Notes: generated from the sequence alone by a model not told the origin. A stretch of 64,000 nt of DNA from Olleya namhaensis (GCF_900114005.1 NZ_FORM01000008.1:163245-227244); one strand, 5' to 3'. Counted from the first letter of the stretch, positions 55,087 to 64,000 are shown. Numbers and translations are program-made.

Positions 55087-55788
55087 TTAGCTAGGTTCGT
55101 TTAATAAATCTAAAAATTCAAGTGAGTTTGCTTCCATTTGATACACAACCTTATCAGTCTTAACAACTAAATGGTTGTATGCTATGTAAGCTACAATACC
55201 AACAATTAAACCACCAACTGTAGTTGTCATTGCGGTATATAATCCGTCTGCTAACGTTTTAATATCAATTGATCCTCCGGAATTTGCAATTTCAAAGATT
55301 GATAAAATCATACCAATTACAGTTCCAAGGAAACCAATCATTGGTGCTGCCCCAGATATAGTTGCTAGTACACTAACATTTTTTTCTAAACTATAAATTT
55401 CTAAACGTCCAGCATTTTCAATAGCGGTATTAATATCATCCAATGGTTTTCCAATTCTAGAAACCCCTTTGCTGATTAATCTTGATACCGGAGAATCTAC
55501 AGAAGTACATAAATTTTGAGCCGATTCAATTTTACCATTAGAAACAAAATCTTTAATTTGATTCATAAAATTAGCATCAACTTTAGATGCTTCCTTTATA
55601 GCAAACAAGCGCTCAAAATAAATATAAATCGCCATGATTAATAATACAAAAAGAAGTGCAATAATAATTATTCCCGCAGTTCCTCCCGTAGTAACAAGCT
55701 CTATTATTGACAATGTTTTTTCAACCGGTTCTCCCTCTAATAATGGATCTACCGCTTGAGCAGTCTCTTGAATTAATGTGCTGATCAT
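55087..55788 (-). CDS. MotA/TolQ/ExbB proton channel protein
   Basis: The 233-residue protein has three transmembrane helices and the family motifs APMIGFLGTVIGMI and TTTVGGLIVGIVAYIAYN. With ExbD it converts proton flow into work for TonB. It is the first gene of the exbB-exbD-tonB-folC run, 51 bases downstream of nhaD. Confidence 0.93.
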   Translation of the reverse strand: MISTLIQETAQAVDPLLEGEPVEKTLSIIELVTTGGTAGIIIIALLFVLLIMAIYIYFERLFAIKEASKVDANFMNQIKDFVSNGKIESAQNLCTSVDSPVSRLISKGVSRIGKPLDDINTAIENAGRLEIYSLEKNVSVLATISGAAPMIGFLGTVIGMILSIFEIANSGGSIDIKTLADGLYTAMTTTVGGLIVGIVAYIAYNHLVVKTDKVVYQMEANSLEFLDLLNEPS

Positions 55789-55839
55789 ATTATAATTTTA
55801 GATACGTCTATAACGTTAAATATTTGTATTGAGTATATA

Positions 55840-57234
55840 TTAAAATAAAGTTCTTGTCCAGAAGAATACTAAAGTACCTGCTAAAAACCCTGCTAAAGCT
55901 AACCAAGAGATTTTTTTGAAATACCAGAAAAAATCAATTTTCTCCATTCCCATTGCAACAACACCTGCTGCAGACCCAATGATTAACATACTTCCTCCTG
56001 TACCAGCAGAATATGCTATAAAGTGCCAAAGCTCGTTATCTAAAGGCTCTGAAAACATCCCTAAACTTGCTGCTACTAATGGTACATTATCAATTACTGC
56101 AGATCCAATACCTAGTAAAATAATTACTAAATCAGATACACCTTCATGATGTAATTCTGTACCTAACATTGGTGTGCTTTCTTGTAATGTCGATGCAAAT
56201 CCAAATAAAATACCTAAAGATTCTAAAGCTGCAACAGCCATTAAAATACCTAAGAAAAACAAGATACTTGGCAACTCAATCTTCGATAACGAAGCATGTA
56301 CTGGACTGTGGTGTGCGTGTGCATCACTTTCTTCTGAGTCATGGTTAGACAAACTAAATTTAGCAGAACTATAAATTTCAGCAAAAATAGCAACTACACC
56401 TAACGCTAACATCATACCAACATAAGGAGGTAAATGTGTTACTGTTTTAAAAATTGGAACAAATACAATTGCACCTAACCCTAAATATAACATAGTAGCA
56501 CTAAATCTACTTTTCGGTTTTTCTTCAACAGCTTCCTCAGTTTCTAAATTACCTTTAAATGCAGGTAAGAATGACGCGATAAAGGTAGGAACCAACATAC
56601 ATATTAATGATGGTAATAATAAGTACCCAATTAAATGACCTGTCGTTACTTTTTTACCAATCCAAAGCATTGTTGTTGTTACATCTCCAATTGGAGACCA
56701 TGCCCCTCCAGCATTGGCAGCAATAATAATTAAACCTGCAAACCAGATACGTACATTTCTATCCTTTACAATTTTTTGTAAAATAGAAATCAAAACAATC
56801 GTTGCTGTTAAATTATCAATAATAGCAGAAAGTATAAACGCTAAGAAAGCAAAAATCCATAAAATTTTAGATTTCTTCTTAGTTTTAATAAAGCTTTTTA
56901 TAGTTGAAAAACCATCAAAATAATCAATGATCTCAACAATAGTCATCGCTCCTAAAAGAAAGACTAAAATCTCAGATGTCTTTCCTAAATGGTGTAATAA
57001 GGTTTCTTCCATTAAGTGCATTTTGCTCTCATGTTCTAAACCTGCATAACCTTCTACTAATCCGTGATTAGCAGAGTCAAACCACTGTGTAAAAGAGTCT
57101 AATCCTAATGATATTAATGCCCAACTTATAGCCATCATGACTAAAGCAGGTATTAATTTATCAATTTTTATATTATGCTCTAATGTTATAGCTAAGTAAC
57201 CTATAACGAATACTAAAATAATTACTGTTTCCAT
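55840..57234 (-). CDS. nhaD: NhaD-type sodium:proton antiporter
   Basis: The 464-residue membrane protein has about twelve transmembrane segments with NhaD/IT-superfamily marks (FLLGAMTIVEIIDYFDGF, IDNLTATIVLISIL, NAGGAWSPIGDVTTTMLWI, VIDNVPLVAASLGM). It exports Na+ in exchange for H+, which fits a marine life. It starts one base after the stop of the glutamate dehydrogenase gene. Confidence 0.92.
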   Translation of the reverse strand: METVIILVFVIGYLAITLEHNIKIDKLIPALVMMAISWALISLGLDSFTQWFDSANHGLVEGYAGLEHESKMHLMEETLLHHLGKTSEILVFLLGAMTIVEIIDYFDGFSTIKSFIKTKKKSKILWIFAFLAFILSAIIDNLTATIVLISILQKIVKDRNVRIWFAGLIIIAANAGGAWSPIGDVTTTMLWIGKKVTTGHLIGYLLLPSLICMLVPTFIASFLPAFKGNLETEEAVEEKPKSRFSATMLYLGLGAIVFVPIFKTVTHLPPYVGMMLALGVVAIFAEIYSSAKFSLSNHDSEESDAHAHHSPVHASLSKIELPSILFFLGILMAVAALESLGILFGFASTLQESTPMLGTELHHEGVSDLVIILLGIGSAVIDNVPLVAASLGMFSEPLDNELWHFIAYSAGTGGSMLIIGSAAGVVAMGMEKIDFFWYFKKISWLALAGFLAGTLVFFWTRTLF

Positions 57235-57235
57235 A

Positions 57236-58462
57236 TTATATTAATTGTTTTAATGCTATTTCAAAAGCTGTTTTACTTATCTCTTTTTTAGAATCACTTT
57301 TTGCGTGTACATTTTCGATTGCCTTTCTAATAATATCTGACGTATCATTAAAAATAGCCTCATCCGTCATTTGCACTTTACGTTCCATAAAGTAAGCAAA
57401 TACACGCGCCATACCACAGTTTGAAATAAAATCTGGTATTAAACTAACACGTTCATCTGTCTGTTCCATAATTGATCCAAAGAAAATTTCTTTATCTGCA
57501 AACGGTACATTTGCACCACAAGAAACAACCTCTAAACCAGTGTTAATCATTTGATCAATTTGATCTTGTGTAATTAATCTTGATGCTGCACAAGGCGCAA
57601 AAATTTCAGTCTCCAAAGACCAAATACGATCATTCATTTCTGCAAAAGGAATCATATTAGCAGTTGCTAATGTATTTCCATTTTTAGTTAAGAAAAAGTC
57701 TTTTATTTCTTCAAAAGAAAAACCATCTTCATTTATAACTCCTCCAGAAATATCAATAATACCAACTACTTTAGCACCCATTTGTGCTAAATAATAGGCT
57801 GCTGCAGATCCAACATTTCCAAAACCTTGAACAACTGCACGCTTCCCTTTTACACTTCCTCCGTAAATATCATAATAATGTCTTACAGCTTCTGCAACAC
57901 CATAACCTGTAATCATGTCTGCTACAGTATATTTTTTTGCTACATCTGGAGAAAAATTAGTGTTTTCTAAAACCTTTATTACTCCTTGACGTAATTGTCC
58001 TATGCGATTAATTTTATCTGCTTCCGTTGGCTTAAAATGACCATTAAAAACACCTTCTTGTGGGTGCCATACTCCAGAATCTTCTGTAATTGGAATTACT
58101 TCGTGTATTTCATCTACATTTAAGTCTCCACCTGTACCGTAATAGCTTTTTAATAAAGGAGATACTGCCTTGTACCAACGCTCTAAAACCCCACGTTTTC
58201 TTGGATCTTTAGGATCAAAGTTAATACCTGATTTTGCACCACCAATAGCTGGTCCTGATACTGTAAATTTAACCTCCATTGTTTTAGCTAAAGACAAAAC
58301 TTCGTTCATGTCTAAACCTTTTCTCATTCGGGTTCCTCCACCTGCTGCTCCTCCTCTTAAAGAGTTTATTACTGTCCAACCCTCTGCTTCTGTTTCAGCG
58401 TCCTTCCAGTTAAATATAATTTCAGGTTCTTTATTTTCGTAAATTTTTAATAAGTCTTTCAT
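57236..58462 (-). CDS. Glu/Leu/Phe/Val dehydrogenase
   Basis: The 408-residue enzyme interconverts an amino acid (most likely glutamate) and its keto acid with NAD(P). Family motifs: the catalytic lysine region GPAIGGAKSGINFDP, GTGGDLNVDEI and the Rossmann segment VQGFGNVGSAAAYYLAQ. It opens the long minus-strand run. The substrate preference among Glu, Leu, Phe and Val is not certain from sequence. Confidence 0.9.
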   Translation of the reverse strand: MKDLLKIYENKEPEIIFNWKDAETEAEGWTVINSLRGGAAGGGTRMRKGLDMNEVLSLAKTMEVKFTVSGPAIGGAKSGINFDPKDPRKRGVLERWYKAVSPLLKSYYGTGGDLNVDEIHEVIPITEDSGVWHPQEGVFNGHFKPTEADKINRIGQLRQGVIKVLENTNFSPDVAKKYTVADMITGYGVAEAVRHYYDIYGGSVKGKRAVVQGFGNVGSAAAYYLAQMGAKVVGIIDISGGVINEDGFSFEEIKDFFLTKNGNTLATANMIPFAEMNDRIWSLETEIFAPCAASRLITQDQIDQMINTGLEVVSCGANVPFADKEIFFGSIMEQTDERVSLIPDFISNCGMARVFAYFMERKVQMTDEAIFNDTSDIIRKAIENVHAKSDSKKEISKTAFEIALKQLI

Positions 58463-58563
58463 TCTTGATTTTTGATTTCAACTTTAATATTATTCTCTCC
58501 GGATTAACATTTAAAGTAGCTAAAGTTGATTCATCTTATGAAGTATTAAGTTAATTAGTGGAA

Positions 58564-58571
58564 CAAATATA
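58564..58571 (-). promoter_or_regulatory. Possible -7 element of the glutamate dehydrogenase-nhaD run
   Basis: On the minus strand TATATTTG lies just downstream of the anmK terminator and would give a leader of about 97 bases. Confidence 0.4.
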
Positions 58572-58579
58572 AAAAAACA

Positions 58580-58611
58580 AAAAATGGCTTTTAATAGTAA
58601 AGTCATTTTTA
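58580..58611 (-). terminator. Terminator of anmK
   Basis: AAAAATGGCTTT (58580-58591) pairs with AAAGTCATTTTT (58599-58610) with one G-U pair. On the minus strand the stem ends in a T run, downstream of the anmK stop. Confidence 0.7.
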
Positions 58612-58683
58612 TTATAATAAATTATTGTTAACAATTATTAAATAGTGTTTTACTACAATAATTGGTAATTCTAGCAACCTATT

Positions 58684-59751
58684 TTAGGCAGGAAAATATA
58701 TCATACCTGAGGAATGGTCTTTAGTTGCACCTGTTACCGATTTTAAACAGTTTACCTCTTCTCTCAACTTCAAAACACCCAAAAAGCCAAAAATTAGCGC
58801 TTCTTTAAACTCGATAATTTTAGTTGAAGGAATTACTAATTGATTTGAAGTTAATTTTTCGATTTCTTCTATTAAAAATAAATTAAAAGCACCACCTCCT
58901 GTTATTAAAACCGAAGCATTATTGGTTGCGTTTATAATTTGAATAATCTGAAAAGCAATATGCTTGACGTATGTGTGTAAAATATCTTCGGTATTTAAAT
59001 TATAACTGTTAATCAAAGGAAACACTTCCTTCTCAACCCACTCTAGACCTAAAGATTTTGGAGGTTGCTGATTATAAAAAGCCAACTGGTTTAAGGACTC
59101 AAATAATTCTAAATTGAAATTACCTTTCTTTGCTATTCGACCTTCATCGTCATAGTTAAAGCCTAAGCTTTCTACATATTTATTTAAAACAATATTGACA
59201 GGACAAATATCAAATGCAATTCTTTTTGAATTAATTTCAGAAGAAATATTAGCAAATCCTCCTAAATTAATACACCAATCATAGTCCGAAAACAATAAGC
59301 GATCTCCAATAGGCACTAACGGTGCACCTTGTCCACCTAAAGCAACATCCTCCACTCTAAAATCACAAACCAATGTTTGATTTATTAATGAAGCTAATTT
59401 TGGTAAATTTCCTATTTGCTTAGTAATACCTTGATCAGGTTGGTGTAATGCAGTGTGCCCATGAGAGCAGACAGCATCAATATTTTCAATCTTATTCTTA
59501 CTAATAAATTGATTTATAACTGTTGACAAATACATTGTATAATCTTCATCTAAAGTAATTAACTCAGATGCAGTTAATAGGGTTAAATTCTTTAGTATTT
59601 TAAACCATTTATCAGAATATGATATCGTTTCTGCAACAACAATTTTAAAGCTCCAATCAGCATCTTTACTAAAAGTAATATATGCCAAATCAATACCGTC
59701 TAAGGACGTGCCAGACATAACTCCAATCACATTATAACTATGGTTTATCAT
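58684..59751 (-). CDS. anmK: Anhydro-N-acetylmuramic acid kinase
   Basis: AnmK phosphorylates and opens 1,6-anhydro-MurNAc in peptidoglycan recycling. The start VIGVMSGTSLDGIDLA is the family's ATPase phosphate loop, and LGGFANIS and LITGGGAFN are further marks. The 355-residue length is normal for this group. It is a single gene, divergent from the acyl-CoA dehydrogenase gene. Confidence 0.93.
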   Translation of the reverse strand: MINHSYNVIGVMSGTSLDGIDLAYITFSKDADWSFKIVVAETISYSDKWFKILKNLTLLTASELITLDEDYTMYLSTVINQFISKNKIENIDAVCSHGHTALHQPDQGITKQIGNLPKLASLINQTLVCDFRVEDVALGGQGAPLVPIGDRLLFSDYDWCINLGGFANISSEINSKRIAFDICPVNIVLNKYVESLGFNYDDEGRIAKKGNFNLELFESLNQLAFYNQQPPKSLGLEWVEKEVFPLINSYNLNTEDILHTYVKHIAFQIIQIINATNNASVLITGGGAFNLFLIEEIEKLTSNQLVIPSTKIIEFKEALIFGFLGVLKLREEVNCLKSVTGATKDHSSGMIYFPA

Positions 59752-59775
59752 ATCAGGTAAAAATAACTATAACGA

Positions 59776-59806
59776 TTGAAAATATGCTAATAAAAACTTA
59801 TCTTTG
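59776..59806 (+). promoter_or_regulatory. Promoter of the acyl-CoA dehydrogenase gene
   Basis: TTG (59776-59778) and TATCTTTG (59799-59806) are 20 bases apart, giving a leader of about 35 bases before the ATG at 59845. Confidence 0.62.
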
Positions 59807-59844
59807 TATCCAAATTTTATTAAATCAACAATCTTACATAAATT

Positions 59845-60987
59845 ATGGATTTTAGCCTTACTGAAGAGCATATAATGATTCGCGATGCCGCTCGCGATTT
59901 TGCACAAACAGAATTATTACCAGGTGTTATCGAACGTGATAATGCACAAACATTTCCTGATGAGTTAGTAAAGAAAATGGGAGCGCTCGGTTTTATGGGG
60001 ATTATGGTAGACCCAAAATATGGAGGAAGTGGTATGGATGCTATTTCTTACGTATTAATTATGGAAGAATTATCTAAAATTGATGCTTCTGCTTCTGTGA
60101 TGGTTTCTGTAAACAACTCTTTAGTGTGCTACGGACTTGAAACTTATGGTACAGAAGAGCAAAAACAAAAATACTTAACTAAGCTTGCTTCCGGAGAATC
60201 TATTGGTGCTTTTTGTTTAAGCGAACCTGAAGCTGGTAGTGATGCAACATCACAAAAAACCACAGCTATAGATAAAGGTGACCATTATGTTATTAATGGT
60301 ACAAAAAACTGGATTACTAATGGTGGTCGTAGTGATGTATATTTAGTTATAGCACAAACAGACAGAGATAAAGCACATAAAGGTATTAATGCTTTTATAG
60401 TAGAAAAAGGAACACCAGGATTTGATATAGGTCCTAAAGAAGATAAATTAGGGATTAGAGGTAGTGATACACACACGCTACAATTTAATGACGTTAAAGT
60501 ACCAAAAGAAAATAGAATTGGTGAAGATGGATTTGGTTTTAAATTTGCAATGAAAACTTTATCTGGTGGACGTATTGGTATTGCTGCGCAAGCTTTAGGT
60601 ATTGCTGCAGGTGCTTATGAGTTAGCTTTAAAATATAGTAAAGAACGTAAGGCATTTGGTACAGAAATTTGCAATCATCAAGCAATCGCGTTTAAACTAG
60701 CCGATATGTATACAGAAATTGAAGCTGCAAGAATGTTAGTAATGAAAGCTGCTTGGGATAAAGATCAAGGAAACAATTACGATATGTCAAGTGCAATGGC
60801 TAAACTTTATGCTAGTAAAGTGGCAATGGAACAAACTGTTGAAGCTGTGCAAATACATGGTGGTAATGGTTTTGTAAAAGAATACCATGTAGAACGTATG
60901 ATGCGTGATGCAAAAATCACACAGATATATGAAGGAACTTCAGAAATTCAAAAAATAGTAATTTCAAGAGGAGTTATTAAGGGATAA
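59845..60987 (+). CDS. Acyl-CoA dehydrogenase, short-chain type
   Basis: The 380-residue FAD enzyme introduces a double bond in acyl-CoA. Signatures: IGAFCLSEPEAGSDA, WITNGGRSDVY and the C-terminal QIYEGTSEIQKIVISR, where the glutamate in YEGTSE is the catalytic base. Similarity by eye is to butyryl/short-chain enzymes. No electron transfer flavoprotein genes are nearby. Confidence 0.92.
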   Translation: MDFSLTEEHIMIRDAARDFAQTELLPGVIERDNAQTFPDELVKKMGALGFMGIMVDPKYGGSGMDAISYVLIMEELSKIDASASVMVSVNNSLVCYGLETYGTEEQKQKYLTKLASGESIGAFCLSEPEAGSDATSQKTTAIDKGDHYVINGTKNWITNGGRSDVYLVIAQTDRDKAHKGINAFIVEKGTPGFDIGPKEDKLGIRGSDTHTLQFNDVKVPKENRIGEDGFGFKFAMKTLSGGRIGIAAQALGIAAGAYELALKYSKERKAFGTEICNHQAIAFKLADMYTEIEAARMLVMKAAWDKDQGNNYDMSSAMAKLYASKVAMEQTVEAVQIHGGNGFVKEYHVERMMRDAKITQIYEGTSEIQKIVISRGVIKG

Positions 60988-61006
60988 TACCTGAATACAT
61001 AAATAT

Positions 61007-61042
61007 AAAAAAGGCTTTAAAATTAATTTTAAAGCCTTTTTT
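61007..61042. terminator. Bidirectional terminator
   Basis: AAGGCTTTAAAA (61011-61022) pairs perfectly with TTTTAAAGCCTT (61027-61038), loop TTAA, with A and T tracts, between the convergent dehydrogenase and helicase genes. Confidence 0.9.
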
Positions 61043-61043
61043 A

Positions 61044-63479
61044 TTATTTAGAAATAGCATCTAAAACAAGTCTAATTTCTCCATAACTATACTTACTCGC
61101 TATTTTTGATTTCAAATCAGATAGGTTTTCAAAAGTCTGCTTAGGGATAATTTCTTTCAATTCTTTATAATGCTTTTCAGAGATTAGATCCGTTATTTTT
61201 ACTTCTCCTGATGGGATAAAACTTGCTAAATGCCCAAAAATAGTATTCACGTTTAAGTCTCGTTCAAAAGCTATTTGATCTATCGATTTACCTGCTTTAA
61301 AAATTTGTAAAGAGGTTTCTTTTGTATCTCCCTTTTTACGTTTTGGTTTGGCTTCCTCAAAAATCGCTTTACCAGTAGACATCTCAATGTCATTCTCCTC
61401 GCAATAATCTCTTATTATTTTTATAATCTCATCACCATATTTGGAAACACGTGTTTTACCAAATCCATTGACATTTAATAATTCTGTTTGATTAGTTGGC
61501 AATGTTTCACACATTTCATACAATGACTTTTGAGTGAATATTTGAAAATGAACCAAATCTTCTCGTTCGGCAATTGTATTTCTTAACGCTCTTAATATTT
61601 CAAATAATTCTACATTAGTGGTGCCATCTATAACTGTCTTTCTTGGCGTTTTAGGTTTTTCCTTTGTCAGAAACACAGATTTAGCGCGTAACTCTAAAAA
61701 TAATTTAATTGAAAACCCTGAATTCAAATTAGAAAAATACAACTGTTTAACCCCCATTAACTCCTCTAAAGCATCCAATTGTTTATTAAAATCAGAATCC
61801 AATGTTTTATTATCAGTGGTGAAATTAAAGGTTTTATAAACTTCAATTATATTAGAATCCAGTTGCTTTTTGTAATACGCTAGTGCTTTTATAAATCTTG
61901 CTTGTATTTCATCACTAGTTTCTGGAGCAGTTGATCCTTCAGAAATCTCTAATAACTGAGCTCTAAAACCATTCGCAACTTTTAATAAAGAAGCGACGCA
62001 ATCTTTTATACTAGTTAAAGGATCTTCTATATTACCCTGAAAACTTCCTCTATTTTTATAATAGATATCTAAAAGCCTATTAGTCGGATATAAAAATTGA
62101 TAAAAGTCAAAAATCTCAGAGATTAAACTTAATTGAAAATGCGTTTTAGACTGTTGAAGAATACTCTCGTCTGGTTGATTTTTCTCTACTTCAAGATTAA
62201 AATTGATAACATTAGTATCACTTATAATTTGACTAGAATTAATCTTGCTTTTCAACACTAAACCTTCCAAAGATTTACATCTACTTAAAGCTACATAAGT
62301 CTGTCCATGTGCAAATGCACCTTCAGAATCTATGATTGCCTTTTCAAAAGTAAGACCTTGGCTCTTATGGATTGTTATTGACCAAGCCAAGCGCAAAGGA
62401 ATCTGAGTGAAGGATCCAATTTTGTTTTCAGAAATAGCCTTAGTATCCTTATCAACCGCATAGTTTATATTTTCCCAAACCTCTGGTTTAGTTATTATAT
62501 TAAATTCGTCATCTGGACATTTAACAACAACTTCGTCTTTATCCAATAATATAACCTTACCAATTTTACCATTAAAATAACGTTTATCCACAGAGCTATC
62601 ATTTTTAACAAACATAACTTGTGATCCCACTTTAAGTAAAAGTGATTCCTTATTGGGATACGAAAACTCAGGAAATTTACCTTCTACTTTTGCCTTATAT
62701 GTCTTTGACTTCCCTTTTAGCTTTTCAAGTTTAGTCTTATTAGTGTATTCTGCCTTATTATTATGAGTGGTTAAAGAAATATATCCCTCATCTTCTTTCG
62801 GCTCAAAATTGGGGTTATAGCGTTTATTTAATTCATCAGCAGAATTTTGAGAAAGAGTATTTGTTCTAATTTCATTCAAAATATTTATAAACAAAGGATT
62901 GTCCTGCCTATAAATATGCTTTAACTCAACCGAAATTGGGTTACATTGCTGATAGGCCAGGCTACTAAAAAAGAATGCATTATTATAAAAAGGTTTCAAA
63001 ATATGCCATTCATTGTCTTTTACAACAGGAGATAATTGTTGTAAATCACCAATCATTAATACTTGGACACCTCCAAAAACCAAATTTTTATTTCTATAAC
63101 GACGTAGTGTCTTATCAATACCATCAAGCACATCTGCTCTTACCATACTGATTTCGTCTATAATCAATAAGTCTAATGATTTAATAATATTAATTTTAGT
63201 TTTACCAAATTTCCTATTAAATCCACCACTAGAATTTAAATCATCATTTGGCAATATAGGTCCGAATGGAAGTTGAAAAAAAGAATGGATTGTAACCCCT
63301 TTTGCGTTAATAGCAGCAACACCTGTTGGAGCGACTATAACTATCCTTTTTAGGGAATTCATCTTTAATTTATGAAGAAAAGTAGTTTTACCTGTACCAG
63401 CTTTACCTGTTAGGAATATATTTCTATTAGTATTATTGACAAAATTATTAGCTAAATCTAGTTCTTTATTCTCGCTCAT
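61044..63479 (-). CDS. Pif1/RecD-like helicase with HRDC and helix-turn-helix segments
   Basis: The 811-residue protein opens with Walker A TGKAGTGKTTF (from about residue 24), followed by IVAPTGVAAINAKG, LLIDEISMVRADVLD and GDLQQLSPV, the Pif1-like superfamily 1B helicase core. The last helicase motif is WSITIHKSQGLTFEKAIID. A HRDC-like domain (about 630-700, QSLYEMCETLPTNQTELLNVNGFG pattern) and a C-terminal helix-turn-helix (GKSIDQIAFERDLNVNTIFGHL) follow. The C-terminal parts recall RecQ accessory domains, so it likely works at replication forks or unusual DNA structures. It is a single gene. Confidence 0.88.
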   Translation of the reverse strand: MSENKELDLANNFVNNTNRNIFLTGKAGTGKTTFLHKLKMNSLKRIVIVAPTGVAAINAKGVTIHSFFQLPFGPILPNDDLNSSGGFNRKFGKTKINIIKSLDLLIIDEISMVRADVLDGIDKTLRRYRNKNLVFGGVQVLMIGDLQQLSPVVKDNEWHILKPFYNNAFFFSSLAYQQCNPISVELKHIYRQDNPLFINILNEIRTNTLSQNSADELNKRYNPNFEPKEDEGYISLTTHNNKAEYTNKTKLEKLKGKSKTYKAKVEGKFPEFSYPNKESLLLKVGSQVMFVKNDSSVDKRYFNGKIGKVILLDKDEVVVKCPDDEFNIITKPEVWENINYAVDKDTKAISENKIGSFTQIPLRLAWSITIHKSQGLTFEKAIIDSEGAFAHGQTYVALSRCKSLEGLVLKSKINSSQIISDTNVINFNLEVEKNQPDESILQQSKTHFQLSLISEIFDFYQFLYPTNRLLDIYYKNRGSFQGNIEDPLTSIKDCVASLLKVANGFRAQLLEISEGSTAPETSDEIQARFIKALAYYKKQLDSNIIEVYKTFNFTTDNKTLDSDFNKQLDALEELMGVKQLYFSNLNSGFSIKLFLELRAKSVFLTKEKPKTPRKTVIDGTTNVELFEILRALRNTIAEREDLVHFQIFTQKSLYEMCETLPTNQTELLNVNGFGKTRVSKYGDEIIKIIRDYCEENDIEMSTGKAIFEEAKPKRKKGDTKETSLQIFKAGKSIDQIAFERDLNVNTIFGHLASFIPSGEVKITDLISEKHYKELKEIIPKQTFENLSDLKSKIASKYSYGEIRLVLDAISK

Positions 63480-63805
63480 TCTCTTATTTAATCATAATGT
63501 ATCAAGATATATAAATACTATCTAAAACGAAAGTAAACTACCCGAATATTAAACTTACTCTCTTAAAGAATAATGACTCAGAATATGTTATGCTGAGCTA
63601 ATTTTAATAATTATTGAAAACATGATAGTTTATAATAAAGTAAAATCTATTAAACAACATTTATAAGAAACACATATAGTATTTGATCTACTTTAAAGAT
63701 GAAGCTCTAGTTTAAACCTTTCATAATTGGAATATAATATTCCGAACTATCGATTAATCCCTTTATTGAACGTTAGTTTATAAATTATAACTAAGGTATA
63801 TCATT
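63480..63805. other. Intergenic region upstream of the helicase gene
   Basis: AT-rich, without an open frame I would call. The only structure seen is a short inverted repeat (CTCAG/CTGAG near 63580). The helicase promoter should be here but no TAnnTTTG box is convincing. Confidence 0.45.
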
Positions 63806-63889
63806 TATTCCTTTTGCCTTTTGCCTTTTGCCTATTTACTTTAGACTTTTAGCTATTTACTTCTGCCTTTTGCCTTTTTACTTTTGGCA
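63806..63889 (-). repeat. Twelve-unit degenerate heptamer array
   Basis: In strict 7-base register the plus strand reads TATTCCT, TTTGCCT (three times), ATTTACT, TTAGACT, TTTAGCT, ATTTACT, TCTGCCT, TTTGCCT, TTTTACT, TTTGGCA. The minus-strand unit is AGGCAAA with variants of the AGTAAAT type. The unit length and AGGCA core match the arrays at 199-261 and 319-360. It lies beside the rRNA operon terminator. Confidence 0.85.
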
Positions 63890-63924
63890 TTTGTTAGCAC
63901 CTTTTATTTATTTGAGTATAAGGC

Positions 63925-63960
63925 ACAAAAAAACCCTTCATAAATAAATATGAAGGGTTC
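63925..63960 (-). terminator. Terminator of the rRNA operon
   Basis: AACCCTTCATA (63932-63942) pairs with TATGAAGGGTT (63949-63959), loop AATAAA. On the minus strand it is followed by a T run just downstream of the 5S gene. Confidence 0.88.
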
Positions 63961-63968
63961 TCTAAAAA

Positions 63969-64000
63969 GGCGACGACCTACTCTCCCACAATGTAGTACC
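63969..64000 (-). rRNA. 5S ribosomal RNA, 3' end
   Basis: The minus strand ends with GGGAGAGTAGGTCGTCGCC, the conserved 3' part of Bacteroidota 5S rRNA. Only the last 32 bases or so are in the window, and the gene continues past the right edge, presumably with 23S rRNA beyond it. Confidence 0.85.

Overview
The window is a low-GC (roughly one third G+C by eye) chromosomal segment from a member of the Bacteroidota, almost certainly a marine-type Flavobacteriaceae. The evidence is the divergent gldJ / porU-porV locus of gliding motility and the type IX secretion system (T9SS), a secreted protein with a C-terminal T9SS sorting domain, many lipoproteins with a short lipobox, Bacteroidota-type promoters (-33 TTG, -7 TAnnTTTG) and the absence of clear Shine-Dalgarno sequences. 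I cannot name the genus. No insertion sequence, prophage or CRISPR array is visible.

Layout. 1-2062: the 3' end of coaD, a heptamer tandem repeat and a SulP anion transporter. 2130-8938: an M14 carboxypeptidase-like lipoprotein, a GNAT-nitrilase fusion, then a tight three-gene unit of RimK-like ATP-grasp ligase, GCS2-like ligase and N-formylglutamate amidohydrolase-like enzyme. I read this as a small-peptide or amino-acid-conjugate pathway. 8989-11148: a large repeat-containing T9SS cargo protein. 11317-18746: housekeeping genes (Nudix hydrolase, pyrE, SRPBCC protein, birA, rsfS, ftsH, LUD protein, cdsA, psd, acyl-CoA-binding protein). 18966-26260: PafA-type phosphatase, an MlaE/MlaF lipid transporter pair, a SprT-like / mannose-1-phosphate guanylyltransferase / DUF389 operon and a CIA30 protein. 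26392-27584: a small degenerate accessory patch with a frameshifted ORF, a MITE-like inverted-repeat segment and a small lipoprotein. 27661-34075: argS, a TPR histidine kinase, a CtlX-type hydrolase and two orphan proteins.

34135-47583: an SDR and an M28 peptidase, pyruvate dehydrogenase E1 alpha and E2, cytidine deaminase, then porV-porU on the minus strand diverging from gldJ-murF. 47621-47878 holds two identical tRNA-Val(UAC) genes, each with its own promoter and terminator. 48047-52537 is a poorly understood locus: a TTG-initiated membrane protein convergent with an unusual 828-residue Hsp70 and a 97-residue protein resembling only the beta domain of GrpE. 52583-58462 is one minus-strand run: glutamate dehydrogenase, NhaD antiporter, ExbB, ExbD, TonB, FolC, continuing into the Hsp70 pair. 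58684-63479 has anmK, an acyl-CoA dehydrogenase and a Pif1-like helicase fused to HRDC and helix-turn-helix segments. The window ends in a second heptamer array, an rRNA terminator and the 3' end of a 5S rRNA gene.

Functional links. PorU and PorV act directly on C-terminal-domain proteins such as the 8989-11148 product. CdsA, Psd, the acyl-CoA-binding protein and the Mla-like transporter all concern membrane lipids. The two loci most worth following are the amidoligase cluster (2130-8938) and the divergent Hsp70 / mini-GrpE pair (49751-52537). The repeated heptamer arrays at both window ends are the clearest unexplained DNA-level signal.
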